A DNA stretch of 64,000 bases from Scortum barcoo (lineage: Eukaryota > Chordata > Actinopteri > Centrarchiformes > Terapontidae): the NCBI GenBank assembly GCA_023238725.1, contig CM041540.1:3843208-3907207 (forward strand), read 5' to 3'. Numbering within the stretch: position 1 is the stretch's first letter; each line of letters opens with the position of its first letter. Shown here piece after piece: positions 25,508-37,000 of the stretch. The position numbers were made by a program, and so were the translations under genes. Under the pieces are notes generated by a model. It searched no databases, had not been told where the DNA came from, and saw nothing but the letters and a program-made list of their open reading frames with translations.

Positions 25508-26459
25508 CTACATCAGAAGAGACAATCATGAAATTTAGTTGCTATTTGCGATTTTCAAATGGTTTTGGTTTGGTTTTATCTGGTTAAGTGAAGAGAAATT
25601 AAATGAAATGTAAGGCTGCATGTCAGTCCTGCAACAGTCTGAACAATTACTCTTTAAATCAACATTTCAGCTTTTTTAACTGAATATTTTGAGGGTTTTT
25701 AGATGGCTGGTTGAACAAAAACAAGCATCTTTCTAAAACCAAATCCATAGATAAATTAATAATAAATATCTATTGATTTTTAATCATTCTGTGATGCTTT
25801 TAAATGCCTGATCAGTTCAAGCAACAAGTAAAACCCCCAAAATATTAATTTTACAATGGCATTCAAACAGAGAAAAGCAGAAAACTTAATACTGTATTGG
25901 TCATTTTATTTATTTTCTATGACTCTTTGACTAATTAATGTATTCACTTTTCACTCCCTTAATCAATATTTGAGCTTATCAATAAATATAAATGCAATAA
26001 TGTCTATTTTAAGTCCATTTCTCGGACATTTCTGACCTCTGCTGGCGTTTATGTGTTTTACAGTTTATGTCATGTGAAGTCACTGATCTTCTCGATTACC
26101 TGCTGATCCCTCAAACACACCAAAACACACAAAAACATTAAATAAAAGGTTTTTCAACTCTTAAATGACAACTTCGTTTAGTAAAAAAAGCCTGAAAAGT
26201 CGTTTAAAACCAATTTAGCTGCTTTAAAAAGTGAGAAAACTTAACCTGAGTGTGTTGTAACCGCTGTTAAGCTTGTCAACACATAAAAAATATCATAAAA
26301 CCAACCAGCTGTTAATAAAAGTGAATTACTTTTCAGCTTCCTTGTACAAACATTAACTTTACTAAGTACCAAAAACTATAAAAAGATATTTTATCTTTTA
26401 GTCAAGAAGCACTTAATGTATTTAAAAGTATCTGAAAGTATAGAAACGCGAATACTTAC

Positions 26460-26520
26460 GGTCCAAAAGCTGAAAATAAAGTAAAAGTAGAGAAAATATC
26501 CCGAAAACTTTCCTCAGCTT
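26460..26520 (-). other. bcl2l14: probable 5' non-coding exon of bcl2l14
   Basis: A strong donor (ggacc|GTAAGT, 26,454-26,459) lies about 60 bases downstream of the place expected for transcription start below a TATA box. The next acceptor is that of the first coding exon at 25,508. The 5' boundary is estimated from the TATA position. Confidence 0.6.
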
Positions 26521-26549
26521 CTTCTGACACTTCTGTGGTGGATCTGCTG

Positions 26550-26556
26550 TTTTATA
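26550..26556 (-). promoter_or_regulatory. TATA box of bcl2l14
   Basis: Minus-strand GTATAAAAC, about 30 bases above the inferred start and 90 bases above the 5' exon donor. Confidence 0.65.
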
Positions 26557-26575
26557 CCTACGTGGCTGTACGTGA

Positions 26576-26583
26576 TGACGTCA
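26576..26583. promoter_or_regulatory. CRE palindrome TGACGTCA
   Basis: A perfect CREB/ATF palindrome 20 bases upstream of the TATA box of the bcl2l14-like gene. Spacing and company suggest a functional site; this is inference. Confidence 0.55.
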
Positions 26584-26613
26584 CCACAAGTTACGTACAT
26601 AATTAAAATGAGT

Positions 26614-26625
26614 GAAACTGAAACT
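26614..26625. promoter_or_regulatory. interferon-stimulated response element
   Basis: GAAACTGAAACT, a perfect match to the ISRE consensus GAAANNGAAANN, extended by GAAG. It sits about 60 bases upstream of the TATA box and next to the CRE, an arrangement typical of interferon-induced promoters. Confidence 0.65.
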
Positions 26626-28259
26626 GAAGAAAAGTGAGAAAATGAAGTGTTTAAGCTTTATTTATTCTAAAATGAGGAGTTACTGCTGTACAGTTCGGTC
26701 TGCTTTGTCGTAATGCATCTAAAATGTATTTATGCATGTTTTGTGTTTAATTCCCGTGAACCAAAGTTCACCACAAAATGAGAGAAAGGGGGATTTTTGT
26801 TGTTGTTGTGACAGAAACTCCCAGAAGCTCTTTGTGTTAAATAGTAAAAACCTGTTAAAAAAACTTCGTTTTTGGCAAAGAGTTACTTCAGGAGAAAAAA
26901 TAAAATAAGAAAGGTGAATTTTACATTCTTACTGACATTATACCAGTAAATTAATCACCATTAAGCCATTGATTGGGCTGTTAAAGGGGGAACGTACAGT
27001 TTATTTATTGTCTGAACTCTTCACTGGCATAAGCTGCAGTTGTTTATTTAATAGAAATGGACTTGTTTCGATGAACAGATAATATTGACCTACCTGCAGC
27101 TATGACTCATGTGTAACACACCACAAATACATGACTCATAAGAAGGCGCATACCGAAGACGATTTGAGATAATTCATCTTGTGAACAAAAAAGACTTTAG
27201 CGACCTTTAATTTTTTCACTTTCATTTTAAGGTAAGTTGTAAGTAATAGTTGACAGTTAAACTACCTGCCAGGATGAAAGTAAAGCACAGTAGCGAGATA
27301 AAACCATTAAAAGTTAGTCAACATAAAATAAAGAGCACTTGTTCAGCCAACATTATAAAATAAAAAGTCAAAATTATAATAAAATGTTCCAAATGATTAG
27401 GTAAGCCTGCGAAATTATAGGAGGGTATTTAAAATTCTGGCATTAAAATTAAAAGTTAAAAGTCAAAATCATGACATACCAAGAATACTTCTTCTATCAT
27501 GACTAACTTTTCATGTTATTTTTACTTTATTGTGCCTCCATACAAACCAGTGAGCGTAATATACTGAAATAAGTGAGGTCATTAGTTCCAGTTTCAGTAA
27601 CTTCAGATGCTGCTAAAGTTTGTAATGTTTTTAAAACACCTGATAACTGATTTAAGACTCATTTTATTTGCATAATTATTCATATTTCATCATCAGTTTC
27701 CAGCTCGGACTGGTTTTTATCTGTTTTAAAAATTTATACTTAAAGTCATGTTGAGACTGAAAAAACTAATTGGATTTACAACACTTAATCGACAAAGTAA
27801 TTAAAAAGAAAGTAAGTAATTACTCCTATTATTGACACAGCGTTGATTTAATGATGATACTGAAATGGTAAATCGGTGTTCAAAGTTCATCAAAGAGTCA
27901 GAAACGTTTCACAAGCAAAGTGCAGTTAAAGATTTCTGCATCAACTTCCCTTTCAGCTCAAGCTGGGCAAATTCAAACTGGGACCGGAAATGAATCATCT
28001 CAAAGTTTTTTTGGTGTAAATTGCATGATGTCTCAGCTGACAGTTTATCAGGCACCCCGAGCCAAAACTAATGTGATCTAACACGACACTCCTGCAATAA
28101 GTTTTAGAGAGTCGTTGATTCGACTGTGTGATCATTTTCGTAGGATGCAGTTTATCATGCTGTATGAAAAAATAAACCCTCGACACCTTTTTAAAACTGT
28201 TTCAATGAAAACTGAACACGAGGAGAGACGTGTTTTAATATTTTAGATTTGGTCCTGAC

Positions 28260-28375
28260 TGAAATATGTCAACAACTACTGGATGGATTGTGATGAAATT
28301 CATTAAAAATATTCACGATGAACCCTACCGACTGACTTTCCCTCTAGCGCCACCATGAGTATTATGGTATTGAGT
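28260..28375 (+). repeat. dispersed repeat, GGATGGATTGTGATGAAATT type
   Basis: Ends CCCTCTAGCGCCACCATGAG, a sequence I recognise as a common teleost repeat. A diverged partner lies at about 10,590-10,790 (GGTGCCCAGAATATATATCC; CTAATGACTTTGGTGGCGCT). Confidence 0.55.
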
Positions 28376-28544
28376 GAAACTAACCATTTTTTTGTTTTAA
28401 AACGTTTAGTGTTGTCTCTTTGGTGCTGGATCTTAAAAACCTTCCTGTAAAACTGATGGCCTAGAGACTCGTGTTGATATTTGAAAGATAATTCTAGTAC
28501 ACTTTATATATTTAGCATATTATTGTGTCTTTGGGATGATTGTA

Positions 28545-28585
28545 AGATAGGATCAACTTTATTAATCCCACATTGGGAGAAATTT
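28545..28585 (+). mobile_element. possible LINE 3' tail fragment
   Basis: GATCAACTTTATTAATCCCA resembles the ACTTTATTGATCCC-type tails of fish LINE copies. Only about 40 bases are visible and no reverse transcriptase remnant is seen. Confidence 0.3.
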
Positions 28586-29011
28586 ATTTATTTTTCATCA
28601 TTTACTTCTTGAATAAGCTGATTTTTGAGATGTTTTAAGATCCTGGGTGTGTTGGATGTGTTGGATCAACCTGCTAGCATAAACTTTATAAATGTTCGGT
28701 GACCATTTTCACACATTTTGACCTGACTTAAACACTAAATCCTGGTTAATTTATGGTTTAAAGTCAGTGTGTCAGTGTGACTAATAAAGACTATAACAGT
28801 ACAGTACACTGTGGGGATCTTTGCTGACTGTTTACATTTGCATGATGGCAGCTGACTTTCTTGGAGGTGCAAATTACAACTCTGTAAATCCGCGCAGTGG
28901 ACTTCCCCAACAATCATTCAAACAGGAAATAAGGTCAAAGGCAAAACTACAGCGTCACATCTTCTTTTAACAAATTAATAAAATAAAACAACAAACTTCA
29001 AGTAATCCTGT

Positions 29012-29045
29012 CATCATCATCATCAACATCATCATCATCATCATA
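29012..29045 (+). repeat. (TCA)n microsatellite
   Basis: TCATCATCA repeats with one CAACAT interruption, in the region between dgki and bcl2l14. Confidence 0.9.
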
Positions 29046-30939
29046 TCATGAGCAGAAAAAAAAAAAAAAAAAGAAATACAAAAAGCAAAAGAAAAATAAA
29101 ACACATGTACAACCTAAGAGGAAACTCAGGTAGAAATCATTTAAAACTATAATAATTTAATAGTTTAGACAATAATGCCGTCTTTTATGCCATTACCAGA
29201 AAATAATCCCAAGGAGGAAAAAAATGCCATGCATAACCACCGCTGATGAGACACCATTTAATCAATACAAAGTCTCTACTCAATAGAAAGTGATGAGAAG
29301 CGTGTGTGTGTGTGTGTCGTTCAGAGCTTATCACCACTTATCAGTCACTTCATAGAAAAAAAAGAAAAAGAAGAAATCACCATTCACAGGAGAGTTCAGG
29401 AGCTCATTTACACACACTTCCTCTCGTTTTATCGCCTCCACGCGCTCAGAGGAAGGTCTCGGTGCTGAAGGCCATCGTAAAAGTTCTGTGTTAGAAAATA
29501 TTTGAGGAAAAAATAAAGAACCGCCTCGATCTGGAGGCTTAAAATGAAAAGAAAAGACTTTCAACTGAGTATTTTTTTATATATAATAGAAAAAAAAAGT
29601 TTCTGATTGACTGGAAAGTGTCAATCTGAAGACAAAATATAAATTCTTTATTCTTCAACTCGGACAGTGAACTTTTGCAAGTTTCTGCAGTTTTTATTGT
29701 CTATTTTGTATTTTCTGACTTGCAAACTCTCTTATTTTATTCTGCCTTTTATATGCCTGTTTTCATACCAAATAACTTACCTGTGCAAACCTGCTTGACA
29801 GTAAATCTGATTTTGATTTTGAAAACAAATTTTGTTTGCCAGACATCATTTTATTGAAGAGGGTATAATAAATGCAAATAAACAAGAGAAGATGAAAGCT
29901 GACAAGAGAAAATGTATAACTTAAAGCAAATTTAGATTATTTATAAAAGAGTTTTTATCTGAGATATGAGCAACTTCGGATTCTCGCCATTAACTTTGTT
30001 TGTTTTTCAGCATTGTGTATATTTGGGATTTTGAGATATCGATATGCATTAATTTTGTTGAACTGGAAAACGCGCTCTCTGCCTCGGCTTTATTTTGAAA
30101 TAATTGGTAAATAAAAGAGAGAAAAGTCAGACGGAAAGATAAAATCAAAGTGTTGACTCTTAAAAGCCATTGAATAACACTGATAAGTCAGGATTTCCAA
30201 TCAAATTTGCACATTTTAAAAATAAAGAACTTTTACGATGGCTGCCTCTGCGTCTGTAAAATGTTTAAATTTCCCCACAAAGACTTGGGAGAGCAGTTCC
30301 TACTTTATATATCAATTTAGTTTACAACAGGTTATATCAAAAGAGACCTCACAGGGTTGTTTAAAAGTTCAATCCATTAACATACGTGCACACAAAAAGA
30401 AAAATAAGAAACAAAAAAAGAACGAGACAATAATAAACCCAACCAGCACTGAAGTAAAATTGCACATTCGATACTCCTCGGTGCTAAACGGTCGACTATG
30501 TTCAAAACATTAATGTAATGTAAACCATTAAAAAAAAAAAAAAAAAAGATGTCATCTATTCATATTGCATTGAATATGGCTCAGGTTTTTTTTTTCTTTT
30601 CTTCTTCTTGGATAAATGCTGCAAATACACACACATACAGTCCGTAGTTTCGTACAGATGCACTGACTTTACATTTGATATGGAATGGGGTGTATTATCT
30701 CACACACTCTCACACACACACACACAAGCTGCATGTGAAAAGGTTCGTCGGGTCAGGAGTACCAGACACACACCGCTACGAGACGAGCGTCGGGCTTTAA
30801 TTGACAGGTTATTGATTATAACTGAAAAGAGATTTTATTTGTGTTGGTTCATGCTTCATGAATAATCTGATTGTGCCCAATCAGTCGGTGATATGATGAG
30901 TTTAAATAATTAAGTCTTGTAAAGAAAGATTTAAATGAT

Positions 30940-31190
30940 CGGTTTATCAGTTACTTTCAAGATGAATCAATTAATCCTTTCGTCTGTAAAATGTCTCAAA
31001 TGTACATAATAAATGTCTTTTTTTGTCAGTTTTTAACCAGAAGACATTCAATTTTAAATCACAGACCTATAAAATCACGCTAAAAACTTTGAATTTTTGG
31101 CATTTTTACTCACACAAAAAAGCTTTAAAGGATAAATCAACTGTCAAAAGAGTTGTTTATTAATTTTCTGTTGATTAACGGACTAATCTC
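30940..31190 (-). repeat. dispersed repeat, GATTAATCAATTA type
   Basis: Shares the CGTCTGTAAAATGTCTCAAA and TTCTGTTGATTAACGGACTA hallmarks with the 7.5-kb copy. Confidence 0.55.
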
Positions 31191-32313
31191 TCCTCTCTGT
31201 GAAATTTCAGGGCTGAGCAGTAACAGTAGTTTGGTTTTCGGTGGCATCATTTTGTTATTTTCTTGTCATCTTTCTTACATTTTGTTTGAACTTAAACTGT
31301 GAGTAAAAGTTAATCGTGTGATTAAAGTCAGAAAAGACAAAAAAACATGTATTTTTTAATTAAATGACTCAGAGGAAGCTGTAATTAACAAATTAAAAGT
31401 TACTGGAAGTTTTACACAAACGTAATAAAGTGATTTTCATCATAAGTTTGATTATTTATGCGTCACTTTGCAAACATTTCCATACTGTGATATATGTCAG
31501 TATCAAAATATCCTCATTCATGTCAATAATGCTTTTTTATCCACATCACACATCACACTATTCAAGAGACTTTTTCTAAATCTATGTACAAATACCAACA
31601 ACAAGTCCAACACATATCAACGTTAAAAAAAGGGGTAATTATGATTGTTGGGGACAAATTGGGCGCCTTAAAGAAGAAGAATCCGGTAAAATCTAACAAA
31701 TAAATCCAATAAAATCTAAAAGGTCGTTTCATAATTTTGTTTTACAGCCACTAAACTGTTTGGTTTGAAGGATTTTTAGAGGCCTGAAAAGTAGTAAAAG
31801 TGTCATTTTTAGAGAAAAATAAACATTTTTTTGTGACAGAACCGGTGAGAAAACAGCCTCCTCACTATCACATCCGATGAGCCACATTATAAAGAGATTG
31901 TGGAAGTTTTATTATTCATTACAGATTCATTTAATCTTATTTTATTTGTCTGTAATAGTTTTATGTCACTTTCTTTGTGCACTTGTGCACACAAGTTATT
32001 TGTCGCTCAGTTTAGAAAATGTGATATAAAAATAAACTTTCTTCTTTCCTTCAGACAGCTGAAATGAGATTTGTTTGAGTGTTGTGATGTTATCAAAGCC
32101 CTCCGATGACCCGGCGACGTGGACGCTGAATGAAACATTTAACTTACACAATTTGGTATTAAAGCGATCAGTTTTATGGATTGATGAGAAAGTGAAAACA
32201 AACTGCTGATAGATTTTGTGGACGTTACTGAAAAAACATCTGACACCACGACAGTGTCTTTGGCACGCAGGTTTTTCTGGGGTAATTGAAAAGCTTGTAG
32301 TATTTATGTTATT

Positions 32314-32319
32314 TTTATT
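32314..32319 (-). terminator. candidate poly(A) signal of dgki
   Basis: AATAAA on the minus strand about 450 bases after the dgki stop. Further AATAAA-like hexamers lie downstream, so a longer 3' UTR is possible. Confidence 0.35.
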
Positions 32320-32765
32320 TATGTTTAATCAACACTGGAGGAGTCTTTCTGAGTAAAACCAATTCTTCAAATATGAATCTCGTCCAAAATAAACAAGTTT
32401 TCACAAGGTCTCTCTCCTAAACCACAAGTTGAACTCGCGACCGGTGACGGCTGCTCAAAGTGCACTTGCATCCTGAACCGTTAAAAGTCCTACAATCAAT
32501 CACTCAGTCAACCAATCAGCACAACCAATAATAAATAGAATATGAATAAATAAATACAAATAAATAAGTTGACCGTTAAAATCTCCGCTGCAGTTCGCTC
32601 CTCCGGTTCGTCTGATTCTTGTCAACGTCTGCAGAGTTGAAACCAGACTCTGTTTGTTTTGTTTTTTTTTAACACTTTTCTCTCTCAATTTCGTCTCCGC
32701 CTCGAGTGTGTGCAGAGTCCAGAGAGAGTGTGTGTGTGTGTGTGTGTGTGTGTAAAAGCTGCGCG

Positions 32766-32873
32766 TCAGACGGCCGTCTCCAGGTCTTCGCGGGGGGCAG
32801 CAGAGTGTTGTTGGCCGCTCAGGTAGGTGGCGAGCTCCGAGTCTCCCTCGGCTTGTTCGGCCGGCGTCTTCCC
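32766..32873 (-). CDS. dgki: dgki last coding exon with PDZ-binding C terminus
   Basis: Encodes GKTPAEQAEGDSELATYLSG, then QQHSAAPREDLETAV and stop TGA. ETAV is a class I PDZ ligand, known in zeta and iota to bind syntrophin or PSD-95-type partners. GKTP and EDLETAV favour iota over zeta. Confidence 0.95.
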   Translation of the reverse strand, partial: GKTPAEQAEGDSELATYLSGQQHSAAPREDLETAV

Positions 32874-33961
32874 CTGATGGACAAAACACACACCAAAGTA
32901 AAAAGGAGTTTAACGAACAAATATTATTCATTTTGTTTTTTCACAATTAATCAGTCTGTCTGTAAATCTGTCTTGTTTTTCTTTTTGCATAATATATGTA
33001 TCAATAAATATGTATATTATCATTATTATAATCTAATTTTCAAATATTTGTTTATGTATTCTGTGTGTGAATGAACTTTAGTTGTAAACTCTGTGTTGTA
33101 AAATGAAAACAAAGTTTGTTTTATTTTTAAGGTGAGAGAAAGCTTCACATTTTGTACAGCATACAACACCTCTATCTTTACCCTTTCTTCTCACTTTTCC
33201 TGTCACTTGATAACATCAGACGAAACAGCCAAAAAAAGCCCCCAAAATGTCAAAAGATGTAACTTTATTTAATTAAAACAGCTCATGGATCTTTTTAGGA
33301 GTTTAGTGTTTTTAACCTAACGTTGGGTCACATGTTAACTAAGCTCCACGAGACGACTTCAACAAGAGGAGAGCGGGCGAAAGCTTCGAAAATGGACCTT
33401 CAGTTAGTGGCTGAAGAAACTTGAATTCATAAGAATGAACTAAGAATAATTATTAGAAGAAATAAAAACAGCCAAACTTCTCTCTGTTGGTCTGGTCTGT
33501 TAATGTGGCTCATATAGAGGCACTGAATTGGGGCTCATTCATAACCAGTTAAAACTCCTCAGAGCTCAAATCAACAGAAACAAACGTTCATTTTGTGGTT
33601 TTCACACACTGCAGAGTGCATGTGAGGTTTCCTAAAAGTGACTCATTCAGTTGGGATGTCCCTCTTCAGAAAACTCGGATACAAAACAGACTTGGAGACG
33701 CCCTGTTTTACAAAGTGAAAGCACTGAAGGCAGAGAGACGCCTGAGATAATAAAACTAACTTCCTTGTACGTAATGTCTACGTCTTGCTCAGCTGTTAGG
33801 GGAAGTTACGGTGAGTGAACAGGTTTGTGGTGTTCCTTTTAAAAGTCTGTGTGTTTACCTGGAAGTTCGTCTTCTCGAGCGACGCACCAGCTTCAACCAA
33901 CAGTCGACACACGGCATGCTGTTTCTCCGAGGCTGCTTTGTGCAATGCAGTGTCTCCTCTG

Positions 33962-34011
<50 letters not shown>

Positions 34012-37000
34012 TAAAATGTGTGGCGCAACTTCCTGTGTGGCTGTACTCAACAGCTAAAGATTACCGGTACAGACAGGAAGCAAAACCAACAGCAGATAAA
34101 GGACTTTAGGTGATTGTACGTATGCAACTTCTCAAGAATAATTTATTTAAATATATGTCTATATTTAAACATTAACACCCACACAGAGATCTCTTTGGGA
34201 AAAAACAAAATGAAAAGTACCCAACATACTTCTCTCTGTCTGTCAAATCCAGAAGCACCCTAGAGCCTGAAGAGGGAGAAACACATTTTAAACGTTAACT
34301 TTACGCTCTTTTAATGCAACCAAACTCACAATGGAGGGTTTAAGAGGTGTAAAAAATAATAAATCAAGGCAGCAGAGCCAGAGATATCATCTTTTTGATT
34401 CAATGCTTCCTTTTTCTAAGACAAACCCTGGCGACTACATTACCCATGATGCAATTCGACTGCAGACAGTCACTTGAGGTAAATGATAAGCTTTTTTTTT
34501 TTTTTTTTTTAAACAAAACTTTTTCTCACATTTGCCATTTCCAGTGAAGCTGTCAAACACATGTGAACGACGTTTGAGGTTTAAAATTACACCAGCATTG
34601 TTGCCCAAACTAAACTGTGGTTTCTTGGTGTGATTACTGTAAACCAAGGAGGAGACTATTTCCCGGAGTAAAGGTGAGTCTGCCAGCGATGATCGTTGAC
34701 GGGGTCAGACTCTATTTGATGTTTGTATATTAGATCAGAGGGAAATATACTGAATCATCACTTCAAAATGATTCATTTCAGCTGCTTCCAGCTCTTGTAA
34801 TAGAATAAAATCCAAAAGGAGGCCATAATCAAATAAACATGACGAACTGCGTAAATACTGGGTTCATAAGAAGAAAATCTTACAATAGTGCTGCTGTAGC
34901 TAATATTTCCCCACATGTTCAAAGTGTGTTGCCTTGTTGATCAAAGCTTTCTGGTTTCCTTTAATCAATAACCGTGTTTAAAGATATAATAATTGAATTT
35001 TTACTATTTTTTGGTTGGATTTTTAATTTTTCTATTTAATGTATTTACACTTTGCATTAACCTCTGTGTAGTTGTTTTCATTGTTAGCGGTGGAGTCTGA
35101 CGTTCCTATGATGGATTCAAATGAGCCAGTTATGCTCCAGGGATTTACAGGAAAAGAAGGACGTATATAATCTCTTATTGTTTGTAATTCCTCCTAATAA
35201 CTCCTATAGACGTATCACAGCAGTTTTAAGTGACAGCTGATGCTAAATGAACATTTCCTGCTGCTGCTTCACATTAAAAGCGTTAAATTGGTGTTATTCC
35301 ACCGGAAATACAACATATTATTTATCATGTATTATTATTGACCCACTTCTACATTAAAACGCTGCTCAAACTTTAAACATGTAAAAAGTGCATTTCTATC
35401 GTTTTCTTCTTGTTTTGTGCTGCTGGTGTTGTACAAACTTTGAAAGATGTTTGAGGTGTTTTGTTTTCAGCAGTAAATTGATTTTAAAACGCACCTTAAA
35501 GATCACACACATGTACCTACAGGTGCATCGTGCACACTCTCACCCTGCTGCAGGATGTAGCTGACCACGTCGGCGTGTCCGTTCTGGGCGGCTAAATGTA
35601 ACGCCGAACACCCTCCAGAGTCTCTGACCAACAAGCTGACGCCTCGCCGGACGCACTCCGAAAGCTGCACGACGAAACAGAAAGAAGATCAGGAAGTTTT
35701 TTAAACAAGGAAAATACAGAAGTATAAAAACAGGAATGCAAAGATGAGTAAGACTTCACTCACTGGGTGTGTTGGAGAAACTATAAATGTCACTTCTCTT
35801 TCCAAACATCTTTAAATCAGTTAACATGTTAACATTGTTAACATAAAACCAAACTATCATACACACAAGAGGAATGTTCGGGACATTTTATTTCTACAGC
35901 TTATTAGTCCTCACTGTCCTTATTTCCCACTTCTCATGTAAGATATCAATCTCTTGTGTGCCGTTTCCCTTACAGGTATAACTCTTTTTTGGTAAACTAT
36001 TAGTGTTGTCATTTTTTTTATTGATTAATCAATTATTTCTGTGTTTAGTCTGAAAAAATCTCCAACAAAACGTTAAATTAAACAATTACATTACAATTTA
36101 TGACAATAAAGCAGCAAATCCTCACATTTAAAAGGAGGTTTTAGCATTTTTCCTTGTTACAGGAGTTGATTAAAATACTTGTTTGTTAATGCTGATTGGC
36201 TAACTATTTCTGCATCTTTTCTTTTTATTAATGGTGTGTCTTTTGTTTACCACAGGCTCTTATACAAAAATAAAGACGTGATCGTTGTTTGATTTTAGGA
36301 TTTAAGAGAAATGCAGCAGCTACAATAACTGAATTCAACCAAGTAACATGAATCATAATGTCTGCTGACTCTAAATTAAACTTTGAAAGATTCAGGAATA
36401 AAACATTTCTTTGTGTTTTTTAAGTTACTTTGGGAAAGACTGAGGAGCATCTGTAGGAATCACGTTCAACTTCTCAGACTGATAACACACTTTCAGAGAG
36501 GTTTTAATGGTTTAATGGTTTCTATCTAGCCGGTGAAAGAGAGAAGCCGAAGAGATTATTATCTGTTGTAAAGGTGAGATTATTATCTGTCGTAAAGGTA
36601 AGATTAAACAGCCTGATTGAGTCTTTATGAATAATCAGGGTGTGACAGAAACAAACAGGTGAAACTGGTTTTTATTCCACATTCTTGCAGTGTTTGTGTT
36701 TTTTTTTACCGTTGGCAGATCTCCGGCGCTGGCAGCCGTCAGCAGGGCTGTAAACACACAAACAGGCAGAAGTCTTACGATGTGATGCTGCAGGGTGACG
36801 CTTCACTTGACCCCCTTCAACAAAGTTTTATTAACTGACAAACCTCTCTGTTGTAATGATGACTTACGATGACTAAGGTTAGGGATTTTTTACTCAACAA
36901 AATATGTGCTATTTGTGTGTGTGCATTCAAAGTGAAGGGTTTTTTTCCACATAAAGGAAGTGATCAATAAATAAATGTTTCCTTTTTACTCCCACAGGGT

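Larger units (their letters stand above)
26640..32313. other. intergenic between dgki 3' end and bcl2l14 promoter
   Basis: Holds a copy of the CTCTAGCGCCACCATGAG repeat (28.3 kb), a possible LINE tail (28.55 kb), a (TCA)n block (29.01-29.05 kb), A-runs (29.06, 30.53 kb) and a copy of the GATTAATCAATTA-type repeat (30.95 kb). No gene is recognised. The extreme 3' UTR of dgki could extend into it. Confidence 0.5.
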
